A stretch of 64,000 bases of DNA from SGZJ01 sp949372955 (lineage in GTDB: Bacteria > Bacteroidota > Bacteroidia > Flavobacteriales > Flavobacteriaceae). A program made the position numbers and the translations under genes. The notes beneath the pieces are model-generated. The model did no database searches, was not told the origin of the DNA, and saw only the letters and a list, made by a program, of their open reading frames with translations. The DNA is taken from the NCBI GenBank assembly GCA_949372955.1, contig CASIAX010000004.1, positions 28,471 to 92,470 on the forward strand, read 5' to 3'. Of the stretch, positions 9,211 to 17,300 are shown in pieces (within the stretch, counting starts at the first letter, position 1; every line of letters begins with the position of its first letter).

Positions 9211-11022
9211 TTAGTTTGCAGGGTTTATAGCACCGTTATCCCAGAATACAAGTGTGTTATTATCACTTCTTTGTAGAATACTTGGATTAGCACTTATTTC
9301 ACTACTAGGGTATAAACCAGTTCTTGGGAAAAGACCAGATTCAGCTGGATCAGAAAGAGATCTCTGTAGAGTTCTCGGGTGTCCAGTTCTTCTGATAAAG
9401 TTCCAAGCATCATTAGCTCCACCAAACATAGCAACAAAATATTCTTCACCTAGAATGTCTAATTTATCTTTTTCAACTGGCCATCCAAAACCATCTAGAG
9501 CACTAGATAGAGGAGCCGCGTTAAATTCAGCCATTTTGTTTGTTACGAATTCAGCAACCCAAGCAGCAGAAGGAGCGTTAGCTACATCAGCATCAGCATC
9601 CAGAGAAATCATTCCAGTTACTTTAGCCATAGATTGGTTCATTCCTTGTTCCATGTACATTCCAGCCATTGCTGTATCACCTAGCCACATTGCAGCCTCA
9701 GCTTTCATAAACGAAACGTATGAAGATAAGTAGATTGGCCATATTCCGGCACCACCACCACCTTGTCCTTGACCTACAGCACCAGTTGGTAATGCAGATA
9801 AAGTAGTTTCATATATTTGAACGTCTGGTTGGTTGTCAAAGCTTCCACCTGCAGGGTAAACACCATAAGCAGTTTTAGTAAAGGCATCCGGAGGTGTTCC
9901 CTCGTCGTTTCCATGCGCTCTACCCCAATATCCACCAATGTTTGAACACTGTGTAGCTTCATCAGGAGTAAACTCTAAATGGAAAGGTACTGTCTGTAAT
10001 GAACATTGTAATGTTTCACCATTAGCAGAACTTCCACCGAAATCTAAAGGCCAAAGGTAAGCAGCACCACTAAAATATAATGCAGTTTGGTTACCTGGAG
10101 TATTATAAGTCTGTCTGTAGAAATAATACTTTCTTCTTGGATCTCCTAAACGAGCTTCCGTTCCTGGTTGCCAGTTATCAAAGAATAAATTTCTCCAATC
10201 ATCAAAGCTACCAGCCATATGACCCATCATCCAAGATGATTGGTAATCGTTAGCTCCAGAAGTAGTATAATCAGTACTGTAATATGGATGTCTAGTATCA
10301 GGTTGTAACTCTTGAGTTCCATAATCAAATTGGAAATCATCAGCAGCTGACTCTATTACATTAGTTTGAGCTAATGCAGCAGCGTAGTTACCAGTTGTTA
10401 AGTTAGCACGCATTAAAAGTGTGTTGTGTAATTTAACCCACTTAGAGATATCTCCACCGTAGAATAAATCATTACCACCACCTGCAGTACCTAAGTACCC
10501 AGCAGCTTCACCTAACATTGCAACAGCAGCAGCATAAACAGATTCGCCATCATCAACACCCGGTGAAGGGTATTCAGTAGCGTTAACTGCTTCACTCCAA
10601 GGAATATCTCCTAAAGAATCCACAAGTCCCATTATTACATGAGATTGCATAATCTTAGAAATACCCATATGGAAATCTAATAATCCATCTGTGTTTAATC
10701 CTTCGATAACTGCGATATCTGGCATCATGCCTGAGTATAATGATGCCCATGCACCACTAACAGTACCACCACCAAAGTTATTGTAATAGTTTCTACCTCC
10801 CATATGAGATATTCTACCTAAGGCAGCACCATTGTATTGCATATCCTGCATAGCTCCTATGTAGCTAAGCTGAATATTGTTCAGTAACAGATCAGCATCC
10901 GCTAGATCTGGAGACAGTGAGTTTGGACTAGCAAGATCTTCCATCTCAAGTGTATCACAAGAGTAGAACATCGTGCTTGAAGCTACGACTGTCATTAATA
11001 AGTATTTGTATATTTTTTTCAT
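9211..11022 (-). CDS. SusD/RagB family nutrient-binding outer membrane lipoprotein
   Basis: A 603-residue lipoprotein with signal peptide and lipobox Cys22 (MFYSCDT). The early segment DADLLLNNIQLSYIGAMQ and the late segment GEEYFVAMFGGANDAWNFIRRTGHP, followed by a terminal block of the type RSDNNTLVFWDNG, match the SusD-like group (SusD-like_2). SusD forms the lid over its SusC barrel at the cell surface and captures ligand. It is 21 bases downstream of susC and surely cotranscribed with it. The ligand is unknown; neighbours give no hint of a particular polysaccharide. Confidence 0.93.
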   Translation of the reverse strand: MKKIYKYLLMTVVASSTMFYSCDTLEMEDLASPNSLSPDLADADLLLNNIQLSYIGAMQDMQYNGAALGRISHMGGRNYYNNFGGGTVSGAWASLYSGMMPDIAVIEGLNTDGLLDFHMGISKIMQSHVIMGLVDSLGDIPWSEAVNATEYPSPGVDDGESVYAAAVAMLGEAAGYLGTAGGGNDLFYGGDISKWVKLHNTLLMRANLTTGNYAAALAQTNVIESAADDFQFDYGTQELQPDTRHPYYSTDYTTSGANDYQSSWMMGHMAGSFDDWRNLFFDNWQPGTEARLGDPRRKYYFYRQTYNTPGNQTALYFSGAAYLWPLDFGGSSANGETLQCSLQTVPFHLEFTPDEATQCSNIGGYWGRAHGNDEGTPPDAFTKTAYGVYPAGGSFDNQPDVQIYETTLSALPTGAVGQGQGGGGAGIWPIYLSSYVSFMKAEAAMWLGDTAMAGMYMEQGMNQSMAKVTGMISLDADADVANAPSAAWVAEFVTNKMAEFNAAPLSSALDGFGWPVEKDKLDILGEEYFVAMFGGANDAWNFIRRTGHPRTLQRSLSDPAESGLFPRTGLYPSSEISANPSILQRSDNNTLVFWDNGAINPAN

Positions 11023-11043
11023 GATTAAATTGTTTTATAATTA

Positions 11044-14000
11044 TTAAAATGATGCTTTAAGACTGATTCCGAATCTTTTTGAACTAGGTCCATTAAGATA
11101 ATCAAATCCTCTACCGTTACCTACACCTACACCCGCAACATTAGGGTCAAAGTTTGTAGCATCTGGTACATTGTATGCATCATACCATAAGTTAAATCCT
11201 GTAGCCGTGATAGATAAAGCTCCAAATGGAGTCTTGTCTAACATGTCTTGAGGGAATGAATAACCTAAAGATATTTCTTGCAATCTCACTACAGAACCAT
11301 CGTAAATTGATAATTCTTTAGGACCAAATAACACATTGTTAAAGTAGTAAGTTGAGTTGTTTACCTGTAGAATGTTCTCAGAACCATCTTCTAAAACACC
11401 AGGAAGAATAAATGTATTCTTTCTGTCTTCAACAACACCACCTCTACCAAGTAGAGTTGCTACAGTTGATGTAGCAATATCACCACCAGAAGTATGACTA
11501 AATTGGAATCCAAAATTAAAGTTTTTGAATGACATTGTATTAATTACATTCATTACATAATCAGGATTTGGATTACCAATGATAGGCGTAATTGATCTAG
11601 AACCAGCAGTTCCAGCCTCAACTTGATTACCATTAGCATCAATAGACATAGATTCTTCAATTACATAGTTACCAGATGCATTTACAACGTATTGACCAAG
11701 ATCATTTCTTTTGATTCTTGTTCCTACTATAACACCTAATTGTTGACCTTCTATAGCAGCATTAGCACCTAATGTTGCACTAGTTGAACCAGCATATAAA
11801 ATTTGATCATCTTCTTGTTCAGTTACAATTTGATCACCAGCAGTAAAGTTTACTCTAGTATTCCAATTTAAACCATCATTAGATTCCATAACATCAAAAT
11901 CTAGATCTAATTCAATACCGTCTCCTTGAACTTGACCAATATTATCTTGTGTGGTAGTAAAACCAGTAGATGTTGGTAAAGGTTTGTTAACGATTAAATC
12001 AGTACTAGTTTTTTCGTAGTAAGAAGCATTAATACCAAGTCTGTTGTTAAACATTCTTGCATCAACTCCTACTTCGAATTCACCTAGTAGTTCTGGCTTT
12101 AAATCTGGATTAGCTTGAAAATTACTAACTGAGTTAGTAATTATACCTCCAATAGCTCCACCATTTTGATTAGTACTTTGATTTACACTGTTAACCGTTG
12201 GATAACCTCCAGGGAAACCTGCAGATGTACCATAACTAATTCTAGTTTTTAAATAACTTAAGTTATCAGACTTCATGTCTTCGTTGGCAGCAGTTGGTAA
12301 AAATGCTAAACTTACACTTGGATATAACATGCTATTGTTCTCTGTAGGTAAGTTAGAAACCCAATCGTTTCTAGCTGATACATTCAAGAATAAATAGTCG
12401 TTATAATCAATATCCACAGTTCCGAATACACCAACGGTGTTTCGACTGCTTTCTCCAGCAATTGGAGTTTGGTTTTCAAAATTAAAGTGTTGTATAACAC
12501 CAAATACAATTTGACCTGTACTTCCAACTCCAGAAACAGTAACGTTTCTTCTTTGCGATTCAGCACCAAGAGTAAATGTCATTCCAATTTCATCTGATAA
12601 TTCATAACTACCATTTAAATTTAAGAAGTGAGTATTTACGCTAACATTGTTATCATATGAATCTAAGTATCCGAAGACAGCTTCATTAAAGTTAACACCA
12701 TCTTTATTAGAGTATGCTGTATTTCTTTCGTTATACCAATCTAAACCATAACGGTAACTTAATGATAAGTTATCATTTAACTCATAGGTAAGTTGTGCAT
12801 TTCCATATACTCTATTGGTAACTTGTCCACCAGAAGAGTTTTTCACTGACCATCTTGGATTGATAATATCGTTACCATTTCTGTAGTAAATACTACCTCC
12901 TGTTTCAGGCATTTCAAATGGTAAGCCCATTAAATCTACATTTCTAGGAGTAAAGAATACATTACCGAATGTTGACCATCCTAATGTTCCATTACCTCTA
13001 CTTGCTCCAATTGGAGGAGATTTTACGCTATTGTTAACGTAATTAATAGATCCTTGTGCAGTAAATTTATTTGAAAGTTTAGCTCTACCACCAATAGATA
13101 AAGTATTTCTTCTTATTCCATTTCCTGGAGTAAAACCTTTTTCATCTAAATGACCGTAGTTTATATTATAAGATACAGTGCCATCACCGGATTGTCCAGC
13201 AACAGATAGGTTAGTATTAGATACCGCACCTGATCTAAAGAAATTTTCAACACTTTCGTAAGGTTTCCATTCGTATCTCTGACCAGTATACTGTTCGTTC
13301 AATACGTTGTTACCACCTTGGAAGTTATTAAGAAATGCAGAAGATCCGTAAGGATGCTCTACAGTACCAATACCATCAGTATCAATAATTGTTCCAGCTG
13401 GATCATTTGCCCATCCGTCTACACCATCTCTAGCGAAAGCAGGTCCCCAGTTACTGAAGAACCAACCAAACGATTGATCAAATCCACCACCATATTTGTT
13501 TTGATAATCAGGCATTGAAGCGATTTCATTAACAAAATAAGATTGGTTAATAGTGATTTCTGTTTTCTTAGGCCCTTTTGGAGCAGCAGAACCAGATTTT
13601 GTAGTAATTACAATTACACCATTTTTACCAGCAGTACCATATAATGTAGCTGCAGCTAATCCTTTAAGAACATTTACACTAGCAATGTTATTTGGATCTA
13701 AATCCAAAAATCTACTTGATCCAATGTTACCACTAAAGAAGCTACCTTGTGTGTTGGTATCACTACTAAAAGGAATACCATCAACAACAAATAATGCTTG
13801 ATTACTACCGTTAATAGAAGAATAACCTCTAATAACTACATTGGTAGCAGATCCTGATGTACCACTTGCAGATGTTATTGCAACACCTGAAGCTTTTCCA
13901 GATAATACTCTGGCAACATCACCTTCTGTTCTTTGTTCCATTTCTTCACCAGCTACTTCACTAACCGCATAACCAAGAGATTTTTTCTCTCTAGAAATAC

Positions 14001-14331
14001 CTAGGGCAGTTACAACAACTTCATCAAGTTCTGCAACGTTTTCACTCATAGTTACATTAACTGTTCCTGAAGATCCTACAGTTTCACTCACTGTAGAGTA
14101 TCCTAGATAAGTAAATGTAAGTACAGATCCCTGATCAGTCATGATGCTATAATTACCATCAAAATCCGATTGAGTACCGGTAGTTGTACCTTGTACAATA
14201 ATGTTTACTCCAGCAACGGGCATTCCAGAATTATCTGAAACATTACCTGAAACTGCTTTTCCTTGTGCAAATGTCATTTGCACAATCAACGCTAGTAAAA
14301 GCGTTAAAATTCCACTAAACTTTGTTTTCAT
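11044..14331 (-). CDS. SusC/RagA family TonB-linked outer membrane protein
   Basis: A 1095-residue TonB-dependent transporter. After the signal peptide (ending about ALIVQMTFAQ) comes a carboxypeptidase-D-regulatory-like domain (about 25-100), then the region DELDEVVVTALGISREKKSLGY typical of SusC, the plug with GKASGV and the signature ALFVVDGIPF (near 180), and a 22-strand barrel ending in Phe (ISLKASF). It imports SusD-captured ligand using TonB energy. It is first gene of a minus-strand operon after a 235-base gap that should hold the promoter. Confidence 0.95.
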   Translation of the reverse strand: MKTKFSGILTLLLALIVQMTFAQGKAVSGNVSDNSGMPVAGVNIIVQGTTTGTQSDFDGNYSIMTDQGSVLTFTYLGYSTVSETVGSSGTVNVTMSENVAELDEVVVTALGISREKKSLGYAVSEVAGEEMEQRTEGDVARVLSGKASGVAITSASGTSGSATNVVIRGYSSINGSNQALFVVDGIPFSSDTNTQGSFFSGNIGSSRFLDLDPNNIASVNVLKGLAAATLYGTAGKNGVIVITTKSGSAAPKGPKKTEITINQSYFVNEIASMPDYQNKYGGGFDQSFGWFFSNWGPAFARDGVDGWANDPAGTIIDTDGIGTVEHPYGSSAFLNNFQGGNNVLNEQYTGQRYEWKPYESVENFFRSGAVSNTNLSVAGQSGDGTVSYNINYGHLDEKGFTPGNGIRRNTLSIGGRAKLSNKFTAQGSINYVNNSVKSPPIGASRGNGTLGWSTFGNVFFTPRNVDLMGLPFEMPETGGSIYYRNGNDIINPRWSVKNSSGGQVTNRVYGNAQLTYELNDNLSLSYRYGLDWYNERNTAYSNKDGVNFNEAVFGYLDSYDNNVSVNTHFLNLNGSYELSDEIGMTFTLGAESQRRNVTVSGVGSTGQIVFGVIQHFNFENQTPIAGESSRNTVGVFGTVDIDYNDYLFLNVSARNDWVSNLPTENNSMLYPSVSLAFLPTAANEDMKSDNLSYLKTRISYGTSAGFPGGYPTVNSVNQSTNQNGGAIGGIITNSVSNFQANPDLKPELLGEFEVGVDARMFNNRLGINASYYEKTSTDLIVNKPLPTSTGFTTTQDNIGQVQGDGIELDLDFDVMESNDGLNWNTRVNFTAGDQIVTEQEDDQILYAGSTSATLGANAAIEGQQLGVIVGTRIKRNDLGQYVVNASGNYVIEESMSIDANGNQVEAGTAGSRSITPIIGNPNPDYVMNVINTMSFKNFNFGFQFSHTSGGDIATSTVATLLGRGGVVEDRKNTFILPGVLEDGSENILQVNNSTYYFNNVLFGPKELSIYDGSVVRLQEISLGYSFPQDMLDKTPFGALSITATGFNLWYDAYNVPDATNFDPNVAGVGVGNGRGFDYLNGPSSKRFGISLKASF

Positions 14332-14566
14332 GTTTATAATTTATTTGTATTAGTCTAAAGACAAAAATCATAAATAAATGTTAAAAAAACAACATTATTC
14401 CAATAAACTTTGCCTCTCTATACCCTCTTTTAACCATATAAAGTAGTTATAATTTGGTTTTATTCTAGTTAAAATTTGTTAAAAAAAGCTTAAATAAGTC
14501 GTTATATCTCTTAATTGAAGTGTTGTAATGCCGATAAGAGGTGTTTTAATTGTGGTATTTATTTCT
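14332..14566 (-). promoter_or_regulatory. susC upstream region (235 bases, presumed promoter)
   Basis: Non-coding AT-rich DNA between susC and the Omp85-like gene, both on the minus strand. It must contain the susC promoter, because the SusC operon begins here. I could not find an exact TAnnTTTG box. The nearest element is a TTTTTGTC stretch about 40 bases before the susC start. No convincing terminator for the Omp85-like gene is visible. Confidence 0.4.
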
Positions 14567-16249
14567 TTAAAAAGTATTCGAGAAACTAACATGAATTTTT
14601 GATAACTTTAAGTCCACTGACTCTCCCTTTTTTACTCCATTAGCATAGTTTATTTTAAAGACACCAGAATCTGTATTTATATTCAGGCCTAAACCTACAC
14701 CATATATATAGTCCTTTATATTACCTAATGAATCTTCATAATATGCTGTATCAAATATTGTATTAATATATATGTTGTTATCTATTGTAAATCTATATTC
14801 AGAATTTATCATAAATAGTTTATTGGCAGCTATGCTATTTTCTTCAAAACCTCTTATCGAATTTATTCCTCCAAATAATAGCATTTCGTTTAGATAAAAA
14901 TTATCAGATATCAATCCGTATGATTCAAAATTTAAGTAGATACTGCTGTTGTCTGTTATACTGAAGTTGTTAAAGGTCTTTGTTTTATATTTTATTTGTT
15001 TTTTAGTATTTGTATTATCTCTTCTTTCACCAAAAGAGAACTCCAGAGTGTTTAAAAATTTTATTGGGATTAATTTATTGTTACTATTTTGTACAAGATA
15101 GCTGTATCTAATTTTTTGGAATTTTGAGTTGTAATCTTTTATGCTCTGACTAACAATTGTTAAATTACTTACAGAATTCAGGTAATTAAGGTGAAGGCTT
15201 ATATTGTGTTTGTTTTTTGTTAAGAAGTTTACCCCTATGGATTGCTCGTCTTTGGTATATGAGGAATCTTTTTTTGTAAGATTTAGACTTAACTCTAGGC
15301 CAATAGGTGATTGTAGTACAAAAGGAGCTATAATGGTAGTCTTAAAAAATTTATCTTCATTGTCTGTGCTTTTGTAATCTAATGTTATCTCTTCGCCATA
15401 GTTTAAGGTATTGCTCAGTTTTAAATTTACATACCCATTTAGCTCAAGTTTATTAGAATCTTCATTTGTTGCAAAACCTATAAATCCATCGAAGCTGTTA
15501 TTGTTCGTCTTTTCAATAAATAAATATGTTATTGTAGAATCTTTTTTAAACAGTACCTCGGGATCCTTTGTTTGTCTTACAAATCCTAGGTTGTTGATTT
15601 TTTTACTTTTTTCTTTTATCTTTTCAAAATCAAAAGTTTCCTTAGTCAATAATTTTAAGTATTGCTTTGTAAAAGACCTAGGGAACTTTTCATACCCCTT
15701 TATTTTTATCTTATCTAAAGTTCTCTTTTCTCCTAATTCAACATTTAAGTTAGCGACTATACTATTATTGTCAATTTCTTTTATATTGATTAATTTAATT
15801 TTATTAAAAGGGTATCCTTTGTCTGCTATTTTTTTTGTGGTTTTTTTTAGGAAATTTTCTAATTCATTAATTTTAAGTGTGTAATATTCTTTGTTCTCTA
15901 TTTTTATTATTTTGTTTTCAAAAATGATGACTTTATTTACATCATATATATATATGTTATTAAATTTCTTATTTAGTTCTAGTGAGATATTGTAATTAAA
16001 ACTATCTTTTTTTGTAGTTTCTTTAATCCTCGCATTAAAGTAACCTTGTTTTTTTAAACTATCTAAGGACCTATCTACGATTTTCTCTAAATCTGTGAAC
16101 TCAATAGCATTCTTTTTAATTTTTTTATAATTCGAGATGTCTGCTGAATTACCTACAAACTCAATTTCTAAATTTATATTTTGAGAATAAGCGTAGTGGC
16201 AACTAGATAGAAAGAAAAAAAAGTATAGGATTTTATTTCGGTTACGCAT
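14567..16249 (-). CDS. Omp85/BamA-TamA-like outer membrane protein with POTRA repeats
   Basis: A 560-residue protein with signal peptide (to about residue 22, CHYAYSQ). The N-terminal half has two to three alpha/beta POTRA-like units (for example ADISNYKKIKKNAIEFTDLE and GEKRTLDKIKIKGYEKFPRS). The second half is a short beta-barrel including LLFGGINSIRGFEENS, the VRGF/Y-type Omp85 loop-6 motif, and it ends in Phe (HVSFSNTF). It is much shorter than BamA (about 800 residues). It is therefore a TamA- or ShlB-like assembly or export pore, not the essential BamA. It is divergent from the ribosomal superoperon. Confidence 0.82.
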   Translation of the reverse strand: MRNRNKILYFFFFLSSCHYAYSQNINLEIEFVGNSADISNYKKIKKNAIEFTDLEKIVDRSLDSLKKQGYFNARIKETTKKDSFNYNISLELNKKFNNIYIYDVNKVIIFENKIIKIENKEYYTLKINELENFLKKTTKKIADKGYPFNKIKLINIKEIDNNSIVANLNVELGEKRTLDKIKIKGYEKFPRSFTKQYLKLLTKETFDFEKIKEKSKKINNLGFVRQTKDPEVLFKKDSTITYLFIEKTNNNSFDGFIGFATNEDSNKLELNGYVNLKLSNTLNYGEEITLDYKSTDNEDKFFKTTIIAPFVLQSPIGLELSLNLTKKDSSYTKDEQSIGVNFLTKNKHNISLHLNYLNSVSNLTIVSQSIKDYNSKFQKIRYSYLVQNSNNKLIPIKFLNTLEFSFGERRDNTNTKKQIKYKTKTFNNFSITDNSSIYLNFESYGLISDNFYLNEMLLFGGINSIRGFEENSIAANKLFMINSEYRFTIDNNIYINTIFDTAYYEDSLGNIKDYIYGVGLGLNINTDSGVFKINYANGVKKGESVDLKLSKIHVSFSNTF

Positions 16250-16343
16250 GGTTTGTACAAGATATATGTTGAAACGCTTATATCCTTATAATAGTGTGTT
16301 TTTAAGCTATTTTAAAAAAACTTTCAAAATTTAATAATTAAGA

Positions 16344-16375
16344 TTTGAATAATTCATTTTAATTTCTACCTTTGC
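16344..16375 (+). promoter_or_regulatory. Bacteroidota-type promoter of the str-S10-spc-alpha superoperon
   Basis: TTTG at 16344-16347, then 19 bases, then TAccTTTGC at 16367-16375, an exact match to the Bacteroidota consensus TTG-N19-21-TAnnTTTGY. Transcription should begin about 16380, leaving a leader of roughly 40 bases before rpsL. It is the best-formed promoter in the window, as expected for the ribosomal genes. Confidence 0.85.
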
Positions 16376-16420
16376 ACGCTCCTTATGAATAGGGGAAATT
16401 AAAAAATATTATAATATAAT

Positions 16421-16795
16421 ATGCCAACAATATCACAGTTAGTAAAAAAAGGAAGAGCCAAAACAATCAAGAAGAGTAAATCGGCTGCTTTAAATTCATG
16501 TCCTCAAAAACGTGGAGTTTGTACTCGTGTATATACTACTACACCAAAGAAACCTAACTCGGCTATGCGTAAAGTAGCTAGAGTAAGATTAACTAATGGT
16601 AAAGAAGTAAACGCGTACATCCCAGGTGAGGGTCATAATTTACAAGAGCATTCGATAGTATTGGTTAGAGGTGGAAGGGTAAAAGATTTGCCAGGTGTTA
16701 GATATCACATTGTTCGTGGAGCTTTAGATACCGCAGGTGTCGAAGGTAGAACACAAAGAAGATCTAAGTACGGAGCAAAACGCCCAAAGAAATAA
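16421..16795 (+). CDS. rpsL: 30S ribosomal protein S12
   Basis: A 124-residue S12, normal length. It stands at the decoding centre of the small subunit. The conserved loops TTTPKKPNSAMRK (Lys43) and RGGRVKDLPGVRYH (Lys88) carry the wild-type lysines whose change gives streptomycin resistance elsewhere, so there is no sign of that phenotype. It is first gene of the superoperon, about 40 bases downstream of the predicted transcription start and 22 bases before rpsG. Confidence 0.98.
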   Translation: MPTISQLVKKGRAKTIKKSKSAALNSCPQKRGVCTRVYTTTPKKPNSAMRKVARVRLTNGKEVNAYIPGEGHNLQEHSIVLVRGGRVKDLPGVRYHIVRGALDTAGVEGRTQRRSKYGAKRPKK

Positions 16796-16817
16796 TTAAA
16801 AGTTTTAATTAGAAGAA

Positions 16818-17294
16818 ATGAGAAAAAAACAGGCAAAAAAAAGACCATTATTACCAGATCCTAAGTTTAACGACCAACTAGTTACTAGGTTTGTTAATAT
16901 GATGATGTGGTCAGGTAAGAAGTCAACAGCATTTAAGATATTCTATGATGCTATTGATGTAGTTGAATCTAAAAACACAGATGAAGAGAAATCTGCTTTA
17001 GAGATTTGGAAAGAAGCACTAACAAATGTTATGCCTCATGTCGAAGTTAGAAGTAGAAGAATAGGTGGAGCAACTTTTCAAATTCCTAACCCTATTAGAG
17101 CAGATAGAAAAATTTCTACTGCAATGAAGTGGTTAATTAGTTTTTCTAGAAAAAGAAACGAAAAATCTATGGCTCAAAAATTAGCTGCAGAAATTCTTGC
17201 TGCTTCGAAAGAAGAAGGAAGTGCAGTTAAAAAGAAAGTAGATACTCATAAAATGGCTGAAGCCAATAAAGCATTTTCACACTTTAGATTCTAA
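16818..17294 (+). CDS. rpsG: 30S ribosomal protein S7
   Basis: A 158-residue S7 (family usually 156-158). It nucleates assembly of the 16S rRNA 3' major domain and contacts E-site tRNA. Recognised by the Lys-rich start MRKKQAKKRPLLPD, PHVEVRSRRIGGATFQIP and the end HKMAEANKAFSHFRF. It sits between rpsL and fusA as in the classical str operon, where S7 is the autoregulator in E. coli. The rpsL-rpsG gap here is only 22 bases, too short for the E. coli-type S7 site. Confidence 0.98.
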   Translation: MRKKQAKKRPLLPDPKFNDQLVTRFVNMMMWSGKKSTAFKIFYDAIDVVESKNTDEEKSALEIWKEALTNVMPHVEVRSRRIGGATFQIPNPIRADRKISTAMKWLISFSRKRNEKSMAQKLAAEILAASKEEGSAVKKKVDTHKMAEANKAFSHFRF

Positions 17295-17300
17295 TCAAAA

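Noticed and set aside
9254..9733. 159-codon open frame antisense to the susD gene
   Set aside because: Long only because the opposite strand codes for SusD with few stop-complement codons. No start context, no recognisable motif.
15411..15884. 157-codon antisense frame within the Omp85-like gene, hydrophobic
   Set aside because: Hydrophobicity reflects the complement of Asn/Lys-rich codons. The minus-strand reading is a coherent POTRA-barrel protein.
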